From PALSA-1003 sp963791945 (lineage in GTDB: Bacteria; Pseudomonadota; Gammaproteobacteria; Burkholderiales; Casimicrobiaceae), in the NCBI GenBank assembly GCA_963791945.1, contig CAWBUD010000002.1, forward strand, positions 3,596,001-3,660,000: a stretch of 64,000 bases of DNA, given 5' to 3'. The position numbers and the translations under genes are program-made. This document shows positions 25,163-33,499 of this stretch, in pieces. A model generated the notes under the pieces. The model saw nothing but the letters and a program-made list of their open reading frames with translations, made no database searches and was not told the DNA's origin. The first letter of the stretch is position 1; each line of letters opens with the position of its first letter.

Positions 25163-26464
25163 TCAATCGTCCTTCGTTATCACGCCCTGCGCCGCCGCCG
25201 CCGGGCCCATCACGTAGACCGTGTACGTGTGCCCGCCGATGATGACCGCGTTGGTCACCTTGAGCACCGGCGTCACCGTGCCCGCCGTGTTGAAGTCGAA
25301 CTCGAAGGCGGTGCCGACGGTGGTATCCGCCGTCACGTCGATGTAGCCAGAGGCCGACTGGTTCGTCAGGCTCGACACCTGCTTGGCGAAGTTCACGTAC
25401 ACGTCGAGCGACGGGAAGTCCTGCGACACATTGGCGAAGCGGATCCGCGCGTGCCCGACCGCCGGCGGCAGATTGTTGTCGTGCAGCACCAGCGCCTGGA
25501 GCGCGCCCGCCGGGCCCGAGAACGCGAACGACGTATCGGTGGCCGGATTCAGCGTGTTGATCAGCGAGGTCAGATTGGCCCCCGGCGTGGAGGTTGCCTG
25601 AACGGTGAACGTGTGCGTGCCCGCGGTCGTCGTCGAGTAGTTCGATATGCCGGTGTAGGGCACGTTGGACAGCGTCAGCGCGCCGTCGACCGAGACGTTG
25701 AGCGGCGAGCTGACCGACGTGGCGTTGATCACCTTGAATTCCGCCAACAGGTTCTGGAACACCTGGCCGGTGCCGGTATCGTCGATCTTGAGCACGCCGA
25801 CGTCGACCAGGCGCGCGCTGCCCTTGGTGATCGCCACGATGTTGGAGAACGTCTGGTCGGTGAACGTCTGCGCTCCCGTGTCGAAGACGACGTCCTTGGT
25901 GTTGGCGGCCGTGACCCGGATCTCGTAGCTGCCGTTGGGCACGGTGGCGAATGCGGAGGCGTTGCCGTATCCGACGTTGGCGACGGTCGCCGAAGTGGTG
26001 TTGATGTCGATGCCGGGCGCGGTCAGGTACAGGTCGAGCGGGCCCACGCCGGCGGCGCTGTTGATGAAGCGCAGGGCAAAATTGCCCGACGCGGGCGCAT
26101 TGAAGCCCGTGTCCTGGAATAGCCCGCCAACCGCCGCCGACACCGGCCCGTAGACGATGTAGGTGTAATCGCTGCTGCCGATGTTGAGCGTGGTGTCGAT
26201 CACGTTCGACGCGCCGCCGTTGGCGCTCACCTTGAACTCGCGCGACCCGCTGTCCACGCCCATGTACTGCGTGGTCTGCTCGAACGCGAGCCCGCTCACG
26301 ACCGGCGGGTTGGTGTCGAAGGCGAGGCTGATCGAGTTGGCGTCGGGAATCGCGTTCAACACGCGGATGCGCGCATTGCCGCCGCCGCCCCCTTTGGAGC
26401 CGCAGCCCGCGAGGGCGACCGTGACCAGGAACAGCACGAAAGTGAGTACGCGGCGCGAGTTCAT
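25163..26464 (-). CDS. DUF4397-domain lipoprotein (copy A)
   Basis: 433 residues from ATG 26464 behind GGAGACAACG. Lipoprotein signal with LALAGC-type lipobox (VALAGCGSKGGGGG), a Gly linker, then two DUF4397 domains: about 30-230 (ARIRVLNAIPDANSISLAFD) and 235-430 (ARIRFANVSQDFPSLDVYVNF, with FTVYV-type strands). The C-terminus VYVMGPAAAAQGVITKDD is nearly shared with the neighbouring copy. DUF4397 proteins are exported beta-rich proteins of unknown function. It lies 42 bp after the paralogue at 26507-27829 and probably shares its transcript. Confidence 0.85.
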   Translation of the reverse strand: MNSRRVLTFVLFLVTVALAGCGSKGGGGGNARIRVLNAIPDANSISLAFDTNPPVVSGLAFEQTTQYMGVDSGSREFKVSANGGASNVIDTTLNIGSSDYTYIVYGPVSAAVGGLFQDTGFNAPASGNFALRFINSAAGVGPLDLYLTAPGIDINTTSATVANVGYGNASAFATVPNGSYEIRVTAANTKDVVFDTGAQTFTDQTFSNIVAITKGSARLVDVGVLKIDDTGTGQVFQNLLAEFKVINATSVSSPLNVSVDGALTLSNVPYTGISNYSTTTAGTHTFTVQATSTPGANLTSLINTLNPATDTSFAFSGPAGALQALVLHDNNLPPAVGHARIRFANVSQDFPSLDVYVNFAKQVSSLTNQSASGYIDVTADTTVGTAFEFDFNTAGTVTPVLKVTNAVIIGGHTYTVYVMGPAAAAQGVITKDD

Positions 26465-26506
26465 CGTTGTCTCCACGGGCGGATGTTCGGCATCGTTCGT
26501 GTGGCG

Positions 26507-27829
26507 TCAATCGTCTTCCGAGATCACGCCTTGCGGCGCGGCGGCCGGACCGACGATGTAGACGGTGTAGGTCTTGCCGGAGATGAGGGTCACGCCGGGC
26601 AGCTTGAGCACCGGCGTCGTCGTCCCGGCGATGTTGAAGTCGAATTCGTAGACGGTGCCGGTGATGTCGGCGACGATTTCCGCGTAAGGTGACGCGGCGT
26701 TCGACGCGACGTTCGAGAACTGCCGGGCGAAGTTGACGTAGACGTCCATCGCGGCCAGGTCGGGGGAGGCGTTGACGAAGCGCACGCGCGCCCGGTTCAC
26801 GGCCGACGGCAGGTTGTTGTCGGAGAGCACCAGCGAGCGCAGTGCTCCGCCCGGTCCGCTCACCGCGATCGAGGTATCGGTGGCGGGAGCGAGGCTCACC
26901 TCGAGCGTGAGCAGGGTCGCACCGGGACTCGCCGCCGACTCCATGGTAATGATCCGTGTTCCGACGCCGACTTTCTGGTAATTCGAGACGCCGGCGAAAG
27001 GAATGTTGGCGAGCGTGAGCGCGCCGTCGGCGAAGACGTTGAGCGGCGCGTCGAGCGACGCGGCGTTGAGCACCTTGAATTCGGCCAGCGTGCTGTCGTA
27101 GACCTGCCCCGTGCCGCTCGCATCGATGTTAAGCACCGCGGCGTTGACGAGCTTGGCGCTGCCCTTGCCGAAGACGACGATTTCGGCCAGCGACTTGTCG
27201 GCGACCGCGCCGACCTGCGCGTCGTAGATCACTTCCTTGCTGGCGCCGGGCGTAATGCGAAGCTCCGCGTTGCCGGTCGTCGCGGGAAAATACAGGCTCG
27301 TCGCGCCGACACTCACGCCCGACACGACGGGCGCGGTCACGCCGAGATCGACGCCGGGCTGCGTGAGATACACGTCGACCGAGGTGACCCCGGTGGCGAC
27401 GTTGAGCACGCGCACGAGGAACGTGCCTCCGTTGGGGATGGTGGTGTTGGTGTCGAAGAGCAGCCTCTGGTTCACCGCCTCCACCGGTCCGTAGACGACG
27501 AAGGTGAAATCCTGCGCCATGCCCAGCGTGGCGGTGAAGTCGATGATGTTGGTCTGGCCGCCGTCGGCGCTCACCTTGAACTCGTGGGTGCCCTGTTTCA
27601 CTTCCAGGTATTGCGTGACCTGCTCGAACTGCAAACCGGATACGAACGGCTGATCGCTGTCGAGCTGCACCTGGATCGACGGCGCGTTCGGCACCAGGTT
27701 GATCACGCGGATCCGCGTGAGATTGGGCGTGGCGCCGACGCCGTTACCGCTGTTGCAACTCGCGAGCGCCAGCCCCAGGAGGCAGACCAGGACGGTCAGC
27801 AGGCGGCGCAGGATGATCGGGATCTCCAA
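26507..27829 (-). CDS. DUF4397-domain lipoprotein (copy B), unusual start
   Basis: About 440 residues, paralogous to the next gene over its whole length, with lipobox LALASC, two DUF4397 domains (TRIRVINLVPNAPSIQVQLD and ARVRFVNASPDLAAMDVYVNF) and C-terminus VYIVGPAAAPQGVISEDD. No ATG or GTG lies near the expected start. Aligning the two 5' ends places GGAGATCCCGATCATC beside GGAGACAACGATGAAC of the paralogue, so the codon that aligns with its ATG is ATC (27817). Possible starts are TTG 27829 (used here), a non-canonical ATC, or CTG 27811. First gene of the tandem pair. Confidence 0.8.
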   Translation of the reverse strand: MEIPIILRRLLTVLVCLLGLALASCNSGNGVGATPNLTRIRVINLVPNAPSIQVQLDSDQPFVSGLQFEQVTQYLEVKQGTHEFKVSADGGQTNIIDFTATLGMAQDFTFVVYGPVEAVNQRLLFDTNTTIPNGGTFLVRVLNVATGVTSVDVYLTQPGVDLGVTAPVVSGVSVGATSLYFPATTGNAELRITPGASKEVIYDAQVGAVADKSLAEIVVFGKGSAKLVNAAVLNIDASGTGQVYDSTLAEFKVLNAASLDAPLNVFADGALTLANIPFAGVSNYQKVGVGTRIITMESAASPGATLLTLEVSLAPATDTSIAVSGPGGALRSLVLSDNNLPSAVNRARVRFVNASPDLAAMDVYVNFARQFSNVASNAASPYAEIVADITGTVYEFDFNIAGTTTPVLKLPGVTLISGKTYTVYIVGPAAAPQGVISEDD

Positions 27830-27969
27830 AGGCGAAGTGCCGACGCTACGGTCGACATTCAAACGGAAGCACTCGGGTGACAGTATGTCCGTGGTGTTGC
27901 AGGTTCTTTCGATTTGTTTCGGCGGCGGGTGCGTTCGGTGCGGGAGTGATGCGGGCCCGGAATTATACC

Positions 27970-28075
27970 GTAGCCCGGGTTGAGCGCGAGCGCACCCCGG
28001 GATTTGTGCACTGTCCGGATTTGATGGTCCCGGGATTTGCTTCGCACACCCGGGCTACAGCTACAGCCGGGCTAC
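27970..28075. repeat. REP-like pair in opposite orientation
   Basis: A forward copy at 27970-28001 (GTAGCCCGGGTTGAGC to CACCCCGGG) and an inverted copy at 28029-28057 ending in CACCCGGGCTAC, followed by a further CCGGGCTAC at 28067-28075. The pair can form one large hairpin. The last half-copy overlaps the end of the TraB/GumN gene and provides its stop codon. Confidence 0.8.
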
Positions 28076-29076
28076 AACGCGCGCACCGAAAACCCGCGCG
28101 TCCGCAGCAGCGCGACGATCCCTTCCGGCCCGACCAGGTGCAGCGCGCCGACCGCGACGAATGTCGTCTGCCCGGAGCGCGCGATATCGGCGATCTTGTC
28201 CGCCATGGTGCGGTTGCGCACGTCGACGAGGCGCGGCAGCACGTCGCGCGCGAACGCGGTGCCTTCGGCGCGCTCCCGCGCGAGCTCGTCTTCGAGACCA
28301 CGTGCATCGGCGTGCGCCCACGCGCCGACGAGCGCATCCAGGTGCGTCTTGAGCCGCGGATCGTCGAGCGCATCGAGGATGTCGGCCAGGAAGCGCTCCT
28401 GCCCGGCTTCGGGCATGCGGTCGAAGATCGAGAATTGCTCGGAGAGCGTCTCGAGGCCGCGCACCTCCTTGTTCTGCGCGGCGGCCAACCCGAGAAGATG
28501 GATCTCGGTCGCGAACGCCGGGCTGTAGCCGCTCCGCGCCGCCTCGAGGAGCAGGAGCGTCTGACCAAGCATCCACGGCTTCATCCGGACCGCGGCCTCT
28601 CTGGGAATCTGATAGCGCTTGAGCGCCGTGTCCACCCGCGTCATGAGCGACGGCGGCAGCGCGCGATCGAGGCTCGAGCCTTCCGGATAGGCCGCGAGCT
28701 CGGTCGCGGTCCGCGCGAGCGTCGCTTCGGCGAGGTTGAGCTCCAGGTAGAGCGTGGTCGATGCGGCGAACGCGCGATTCGTCCGCGCGTCCAGCGGGTA
28801 GAAATCGGGCTTGCCGACGTGCAGCGTCCCGAAGAGATACAGCGTCGCTGCGCCCGACTTCACCTCGTAGAGAATGCCCCGCTTCGGGACGCTGTCGACG
28901 TCGCCTTCGTGCGCGAGCTGCGATCGTTCGGGGGGCGGCGCGGTCGGAGCCGTCGCTTGCGCAGCGGCGCTTTCCGGGAGCGCGAGAAAGAGGGCGGCGG
29001 CGATCGCGACGCCCGCCCGCAAAAGCACGGGCAGCGACGTACGCAGGCGGGAGACGGACCAGAGGAGCGCGCGCAT
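28072..29076 (-). CDS. TraB/GumN (Tiki-like) family protein
   Basis: 334 residues from ATG 29076. Signal peptide (about 1-33, ending ESAAAQA), then the TraB/GumN domain with the two diagnostic motifs: GTLHVGKPDFYPL near residue 75 and VGALHLVGPEG near residue 315. Eukaryotic Tiki homologues are metal-dependent proteases using these GxxH-type motifs and acidic residues (here YLELNLAE); bacterial members are presumed periplasmic hydrolases of unknown target. The TAG stop lies within a GTAGCCCGG repeat half-copy, so the present C-terminus (FSVRAL) is set by the repeat. Confidence 0.87.
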   Translation of the reverse strand: MRALLWSVSRLRTSLPVLLRAGVAIAAALFLALPESAAAQATAPTAPPPERSQLAHEGDVDSVPKRGILYEVKSGAATLYLFGTLHVGKPDFYPLDARTNRAFAASTTLYLELNLAEATLARTATELAAYPEGSSLDRALPPSLMTRVDTALKRYQIPREAAVRMKPWMLGQTLLLLEAARSGYSPAFATEIHLLGLAAAQNKEVRGLETLSEQFSIFDRMPEAGQERFLADILDALDDPRLKTHLDALVGAWAHADARGLEDELARERAEGTAFARDVLPRLVDVRNRTMADKIADIARSGQTTFVAVGALHLVGPEGIVALLRTRGFSVRAL

Positions 29077-29155
29077 CGGGTGGATTCGATCGAAGCGAGG
29101 AGCGGCCAGCCTACAGGGTTCGCCGCTCGCGCGAAAGCTTCTCCGACGAGCGCGC

Positions 29156-29180
29156 AAAAAAACCCCGCGCGAGCGCGGGG
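29156..29180 (-). terminator. Rho-independent terminator after the Met/His-rich gene
   Basis: On the minus strand CCCCGCGC-TC-GCGCGGGG is followed by seven T. It lies 25 bp after the stop at 29205 and before the TraB/GumN start, separating the two genes. Confidence 0.85.
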
Positions 29181-29204
29181 TTCGAGACGTCGAAACGCGG
29201 CGGT

Positions 29205-29759
29205 TCAGGCGTTGCGATGGAAGCGCTCGATCGCGCCGTCCAGGCAGCTATCGCGCTGACTGTCGTTCTGCTCCTTAACGCAGTCCCGCAGCGCCTCGCG
29301 GTAGGCTTTTTCGTCAGGGGCCGCTGCTTCTTCCGAGTGCTGCTTCGACTTGCTCGCATGTTTGCCGGTCTTGGTCGAATTCATCGCCTCGTGCTGCATG
29401 CCGGATTTCTCCGAGGCTGCGTGCCTGGCCTTCGAGTTGTTGTGCTCGGAGGTCATCGCCGGATGATCCGACGACATCGCCTGGTGTTCCTTCATCCCGC
29501 TCTTTTCGCTCTGGCCAGTCGTCGCGCTGTTCTTGGCCTCCTGTTTCATCGGGCTGTTCTGGCTTTGGCCGTTCATGCCTTGCTCGCCCTTCATCTTGTC
29601 GGGCCGGTTTTGCGAGGGCTGGGTCTGATCGGCTTGCGGCATACCTTTATTCGCGGACAGGCGCGACGCGTCGCCGCTCTGGGTTTGTGCGGTGGCGGCG
29701 CCGATAAAGGTCGCGGCCAGCGCGGCGACGAGCAGCGTCGGATAACGGTGAGATGTCAT
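29205..29759 (-). CDS. Secreted low-complexity Met/His/Lys/Ser-rich protein
   Basis: 184 residues from ATG 29759 (GGAGAGAACCT upstream). Signal peptide residues 1-24 (cleavage after GAATAQ). The mature protein to about residue 140 is hydrophilic and disordered, rich in Gln, Ser, Lys, His and Met, with loose repeats such as EKSGMKEHQAM, DHPAMTSEHN and EKSGMQHEAM. The last 40 residues (DEKAYREALRDCVKEQND to the end) form a compact helical segment with two cysteines. Spaced Met/His motifs are what periplasmic copper- or silver-binding proteins often show, but no known fold is recognised, so metal binding is only a suggestion. It has its own terminator. Confidence 0.75.
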   Translation of the reverse strand: MTSHRYPTLLVAALAATFIGAATAQTQSGDASRLSANKGMPQADQTQPSQNRPDKMKGEQGMNGQSQNSPMKQEAKNSATTGQSEKSGMKEHQAMSSDHPAMTSEHNNSKARHAASEKSGMQHEAMNSTKTGKHASKSKQHSEEAAAPDEKAYREALRDCVKEQNDSQRDSCLDGAIERFHRNA

Positions 29760-30041
29760 AGGTTCTCTCCAAGGGTTTCGAAGCACTTCGGTCCCTTCTC
29801 GAGGCACCCGAACGGTGGGTCGACTATCGGACAAAATCGCCGAAGCCGCTATCGGTCTGGGTCCGATTTGGGTGTAGGAGAAGTGCCGACGTGCGCGCCC
29901 AGATATTGATGCAGTCCCGGGCATCGCGCTTCGTGCTCAACCCAGGCTGCGAATGCCTGCGTTGCAGCGGGAACGATGCGCGCCGCGTAGCCGCGGCTCC
30001 GCCCGAGCGAACCTCGGGAAGGATTCCTTACGCAGCGCTGT

Positions 30042-30305
30042 CTAGCGATGCGACTTGGATTCGTCCGGCAGCGTGATGCGATCGGACTGCGGCATCGCGC
30101 CGGGGATCGTGTCGCCGCTCAGCGCCGCCGCAGGCACCTGCTCCCACGGCGATAGCGCAACGATGGCGTTGCGGCGGAATGTCCGGTAGAGACGGAGCGC
30201 CGCCTTGGTCGTCATTCCGGGCACCGTTTGAAGCGCGGCCTTGGCCAAGGCCGCCGAGAGCTGGCTGTCGAATTGCTCGAACACGGATTCGATGTTGATG
30301 CGCAC
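30042..30305 (-). CDS. Small hypothetical protein
   Basis: 87 residues from a GTG at 30305 preceded by GGAAGGGTGACA. Predicted cytoplasmic, mostly helical: MRINIESVFEQFDSQLSAAL, then MTTKAALRLYRTFRRNAIVAL and a Pro/Gly-containing tail. No family recognised. It stands alone, 283 bp from the Met/His-rich gene and 215 bp from the next gene. Confidence 0.5.
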   Translation of the reverse strand: MRINIESVFEQFDSQLSAALAKAALQTVPGMTTKAALRLYRTFRRNAIVALSPWEQVPAAALSGDTIPGAMPQSDRITLPDESKSHR

Positions 30306-30519
30306 TGTCACCCTTCCTCCGTACTTCGCTCGCCGGTCGCGCGAGCAGATGCCATTATGCATCTTTTTCGTGTGACCCGCGTGTTACGCCGGGCGGTCCG
30401 AGCGCCTGCAGAACGCGCCTCCGCCGGAGCCGGCCGGACAACATCCTTCGACCATCGCCGCGCGAAGACGATCCCTCGCGCGAAGCAATTTCGCAGCGCA
30501 ACAGTCCGGCGTCAGCCCA

Positions 30520-31305
30520 TCACGGCGACAGGTCCAGGTACCTGACATTCAGCGTCAGCACCTCGGAATACCGCAGCACGAAATAATCGCCCTCGATCGG
30601 ATAAAAGCGCTCGTCCGCCGGCGTGACGCCTTCGCCGAGCCGGCGTTCGGTCTCGACCCATTCGCTCGTCAGCATTTCGTCATCCTGCAGCGCATCCTCC
30701 GACAGCGGCCGGCGCGCGGCCGAGGTCAGCACGAGCCGGTTGAGCTGCCCCTGTTCGTCGAGAAAATATTCGACCAGGACGCCGGTATAGAGGTAGGCGG
30801 TTCCGCCGAGCGAGACCACCGCGCCGATCGCCACGCCGTTGGGTGCGCTCGGCCGGTCGTAGCCGGTGAACAGGTAGTACCACGGCGTATCGAAGCGCAG
30901 GAAATTCGCGAGCGGCGCGCTGCGGCGATCGAGCCGCCAGCGCGTCACGAGGTGGCGCAGCAGGAACGCCGCGACGATCGAGAAGGCGTACAGCGTGCCG
31001 AAGAAGAGTCCCGGATGCCACGGGTCGGCCGCGAGCCTGCCGATGGCGCTCTCGAGCTCCGCCGACTTTTCTCCGGCGATCAGCGTCAGCAGCGACGCGA
31101 AATCGACGCGCCTCCCGGTGGCGAGCACCGTCAGCCAGTACCAGAAGAGATCGAGGACGATCGCCGCGAGGAACGCGTCGATCGCGGCCTGGCCGAACGG
31201 CTTGACGTCGAGGACGACCTTCTCCGCCCGCTTGAAATAGGTGCGGAAAAGGAAGCCCGGAAGCAGCAGCAGGAAAACGAGGAGCGCCGAGAATGCGACG
31301 TTCAC
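30520..31305 (-). CDS. Inner-membrane protein, DUF6338-like
   Basis: 261 residues with a hydrophobic start (ALLVFLLLLPGFLF) and three further probable membrane segments (about 42-62, 100-118 and 160-180), followed by a soluble C-terminal domain (SEWVETERRLGEGVTPADERFY). The LPGFLF...Y start resembles DUF6338-type membrane proteins, but I am not certain of the family. It begins 19 bp after a small gene on the same strand. Function unknown. Confidence 0.65.
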   Translation of the reverse strand: MNVAFSALLVFLLLLPGFLFRTYFKRAEKVVLDVKPFGQAAIDAFLAAIVLDLFWYWLTVLATGRRVDFASLLTLIAGEKSAELESAIGRLAADPWHPGLFFGTLYAFSIVAAFLLRHLVTRWRLDRRSAPLANFLRFDTPWYYLFTGYDRPSAPNGVAIGAVVSLGGTAYLYTGVLVEYFLDEQGQLNRLVLTSAARRPLSEDALQDDEMLTSEWVETERRLGEGVTPADERFYPIEGDYFVLRYSEVLTLNVRYLDLSP

Positions 31306-31324
31306 GGCGCCTTGCGGCGGGCGT

Positions 31325-31522
31325 TCAGCCTCGCGCGGCGAGCTTCCCGGTGGAAGCGGCCACCGGCGAGAGGGTGAGGCGTCTCTTCCGTCCCTCCACG
31401 GTCACGTCGACCGAGTCGGTCGCGCGCGGGCCGTGGCTCGCGGTGAGCAGGCGACGGACTTTCTGCGAATTGGTCGCGTCCTGCAGCACCTGCAGGAGCT
31501 CGGGACTCAGAATAGCTTTCAC
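31325..31522 (-). CDS. Small hypothetical protein
   Basis: 65 residues from a GTG at 31522 with AGGGAAA upstream: MKAILSPELLQVLQDATNSQ then KVRRLLTASHG and a basic segment EGRKRRLTLSPVAAS. Soluble, charged; no family known. It lies between tRNA-Lys(TTT) and the DUF6338-like gene, 19 bp from the latter, which supports a two-gene unit. Small size keeps confidence low. Confidence 0.45.
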   Translation of the reverse strand: MKAILSPELLQVLQDATNSQKVRRLLTASHGPRATDSVDVTVEGRKRRLTLSPVAASTGKLAARG

Positions 31523-31547
31523 GTCGGTCGTGCTTTCCCTCGGGCAC

Positions 31548-31623
31548 TGGTAGGCCGTACTGGAGTCGAACCAGTGACCAACGGATTAAAAGTCCGCTGC
31601 TCTACCACCTGAGCTAACGGCCC
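31548..31623 (-). tRNA. tRNA-Lys (TTT anticodon)
   Basis: 76 nt with encoded CCA. Acceptor arms GGGCCGT and ACGGCCT pair (one G-U), D arm AGCTCAGGTGGTAGAGC, anticodon loop CTTTTAA, T arm GGTTCGACTCC. With the CTT isoacceptor at 24862 the window holds both lysine tRNAs about 6.7 kb apart on the same strand. Confidence 0.96.
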
Positions 31624-31694
31624 GCCGCAACAGAAAAATTATAGCCGTTCGGACGTAGCCGCGCAAAAAAACCCTGGGACGAGATCGGAACGGG

Positions 31695-32189
31695 CTAGTT
31701 GAGGTCGCGCGTGAGGATGCTCGGCAGCGACATGAAATCGATGCCTTCCTCGCGCAGCGCGTCGGCTTCTTCGGACGTGGCCTGACCGCGAATGCCGCGC
31801 TTCGGCGCTTCCTCGTAATGGATCTTGCGCGCTTCTTCCGGAAACGCGCGTCCGACGTTCTCGGTTTCCGAGACGAGCTTGCGAAGCAGTCCGAGCATTC
31901 TGGCGTTCGTGGGCGGGAGCATCGCGTGCCTGGGCTCGGCGCTGTCGCCGTTCTTGTTGTCCGTGCTCTTGCCCTCGCCGCCCGCCGCATCCTTCGCGTC
32001 AGTGGCCACCGGCAATTCAGGCGTCCGGCCGACCTGGATATTTGCGGAAGGGCGGCGCTGGATCGCGGCGTCGTCGCACAGCGGACAGCGGATCAGCGCG
32101 TCGTCGCGCTGACGCGTGAAATCGTCCGCGGAGCCGAACCAGCCCTCGAACCGGTGCTGCCGAGCGCAAACGAGGTCGTAAACGATCAT
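31695..32189 (-). CDS. DUF1178 family protein
   Basis: 164 residues starting MIVYDLVCARQHRFEGWFGS, the invariant start of DUF1178, with a zinc-ribbon-like pair of cysteines in LIRCPLCDD (plus C8) and the C-terminal half KIHYEEAPKRGIRGQATSEEADALREEGI. The central linker (DAAGGEGKSTDNKNGDSAEP) is longer and more acidic than usual. The function of the family is unknown. The gene follows a 65-residue membrane protein by 7 bp and is probably cotranscribed with it. Confidence 0.9.
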   Translation of the reverse strand: MIVYDLVCARQHRFEGWFGSADDFTRQRDDALIRCPLCDDAAIQRRPSANIQVGRTPELPVATDAKDAAGGEGKSTDNKNGDSAEPRHAMLPPTNARMLGLLRKLVSETENVGRAFPEEARKIHYEEAPKRGIRGQATSEEADALREEGIDFMSLPSILTRDLN

Positions 32190-32196
32190 GACATCC

Positions 32197-32394
32197 TTAT
32201 CCCGAGCGCCAGTATTGGTACTTCAGCGCGGCAATGCAACCCCCGACGATTCCACCCACGGCGATGAACGACCCGATCGCCAAGGCCGAGAGGCCCGAAG
32301 TGACGATCCGCGACTGGTCGCTCCACAGCATCGGGAGCTCCACCGTGTAGGCTACCGGTGCGACGAAGCTGGCCGCGTTAACCCCGAAGCTCAC
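32197..32394 (-). CDS. Small membrane protein
   Basis: 65 residues with one to two hydrophobic segments (FVAPVAYTVELPML and ALAIGSFIAVGGIVGGCIAALKY). No family recognised. It lies 7 bp upstream of the DUF1178 gene on the same strand, which supports translation. Its start abuts a REP-like element at 32436. Confidence 0.5.
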   Translation of the reverse strand: MSFGVNAASFVAPVAYTVELPMLWSDQSRIVTSGLSALAIGSFIAVGGIVGGCIAALKYQYWRSG

Positions 32395-32435
32395 CGCCGG
32401 CCGTTCATAGGGGAAGCACGGTCGCGAAAGCTACC

Positions 32436-32466
32436 GTAGCCCGGGGTGAGCGCGAGCGAACCCCGG
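32436..32466. repeat. REP-like palindromic element
   Basis: GTAGCCCGGGGTGAGCGCGA followed by GCGAACCCCGG: a full forward copy of the family, between two divergent genes and 30 bp before the ATG at 32497. Confidence 0.85.
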
Positions 32467-32496
32467 CCCCCATCCACGACCTGCCAAGGACACACC

Positions 32497-33318
32497 ATGA
32501 CGATACCGAGTAAAGGCTCCAGCGCCGCCGTGCTGCTCGCCCTCTGCGCGGCCCTCGCCGGCACGGCCGCCGCGCACAGCCCCCCGCTGACGCAATCGAC
32601 GGTCGAGATCTTCGATCGCACCGAAGGACGCGTGCTGCCGATCTACTGGCACGACGGCCGCCGTTACGTCGTCGGCAAGCCCGGCAACGAATACGCGATC
32701 CGCGTGCGCAACGGCAGCGCCGGCCGCGTGCTCGCGGTGATGAGCGTCGACGGCGTCAACGTGATCACCGGCGACACCGCGTCGCCGCAGCAGTCCGGCT
32801 ACGTCCTGTCGCCCTACGAGAGCACGGAAATCGCGGGCTGGCGCACGAGCCTTTCCCGCACGGCGGCGTTCTACTTCACCTCCCTTCCGGATTCGTACGC
32901 GGCGCGCACGGGACGCCCTGACGACGTCGGCGTGATCGGGGTGGCGATCTTCGCCGAGCGCCCGCGGCCGATCGCGCTGGGCGAGCTGCGCCGCCAGGAA
33001 GCCGCGCGGGCGGACGCGAAGACCGCACAGGCGCCGATGCCCTCCGCGCCCGCATCGTCGGCGAACGAAGCCGGTGCGGCGCGCGACCAGGCAGCGAAGC
33101 TCGGCACCGGCTACGGACGCAGTGAAACGTCGTACGCGAGCTACACCCGCTTCGAGCGCGCAAGCGAGACGCCGGCGGAGACGATCGCGATCTACTACGA
33201 CTCGTTCCAGAATCTGCTCGCACAGGGCGTGCCGGTCGCGCCGGCGCCGATCGCGCGCTATCGTCCCAACCCGTTTCCCGAATCGGGACGCTTCGTGCCC
33301 GATCCGAGAGCGCAATGA
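32497..33318 (+). CDS. Exported hypothetical protein upstream of the sigma factor
   Basis: 273 residues from ATG 32497 (AAGGACACACC upstream). Signal peptide residues 1-27 (cleavage near AAA-HS). The N-terminal half is a beta-rich domain (GRVLPIYWHDGRRYVVGKPG, YAIRVRNGSAGRVLAVMSVDG), the middle Ala/Gln-rich, and the C-terminal part has GTGYGRSETSYASYTRFERAS. Proteins of this kind are common in betaproteobacteria and often lie near an ECF sigma factor, as here (33500). No enzymatic motif is visible. A role in a sigma-controlled envelope response is inference from position. Confidence 0.75.
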   Translation: MTIPSKGSSAAVLLALCAALAGTAAAHSPPLTQSTVEIFDRTEGRVLPIYWHDGRRYVVGKPGNEYAIRVRNGSAGRVLAVMSVDGVNVITGDTASPQQSGYVLSPYESTEIAGWRTSLSRTAAFYFTSLPDSYAARTGRPDDVGVIGVAIFAERPRPIALGELRRQEAARADAKTAQAPMPSAPASSANEAGAARDQAAKLGTGYGRSETSYASYTRFERASETPAETIAIYYDSFQNLLAQGVPVAPAPIARYRPNPFPESGRFVPDPRAQ

Positions 33319-33396
33319 AACGCGGTCGGCCAACGTTCTTCCCCGGGGTACGCGTGACGCCGAAGGCGCCGCGCTGCACGCATCGACGATCGATCG

Positions 33397-33430
33397 CAGC
33401 CCCGGGGTGAGCGCGAGCGAACCCCGGGGC
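33397..33430. repeat. REP-like palindromic element
   Basis: CAGCCCCGGGGTGAGCGCGA followed by GCGAACCCCGGGGC, a forward copy with extended GC arms, between the exported protein and the sigma-factor gene. Confidence 0.8.
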
Positions 33431-33499
33431 CCCATCGAGGAGAACCGACGCGCCGCGCAGCTTGCCGTTCCATGGCACGCCTCGCATACTGGGTGGGCC

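Noticed and set aside
29205..29759. Assignment of the Met/His-rich protein to a known copper-resistance family
   Set aside because: Composition is suggestive, but no CopC, PcoE or CusF motif or conserved spacing can be shown.
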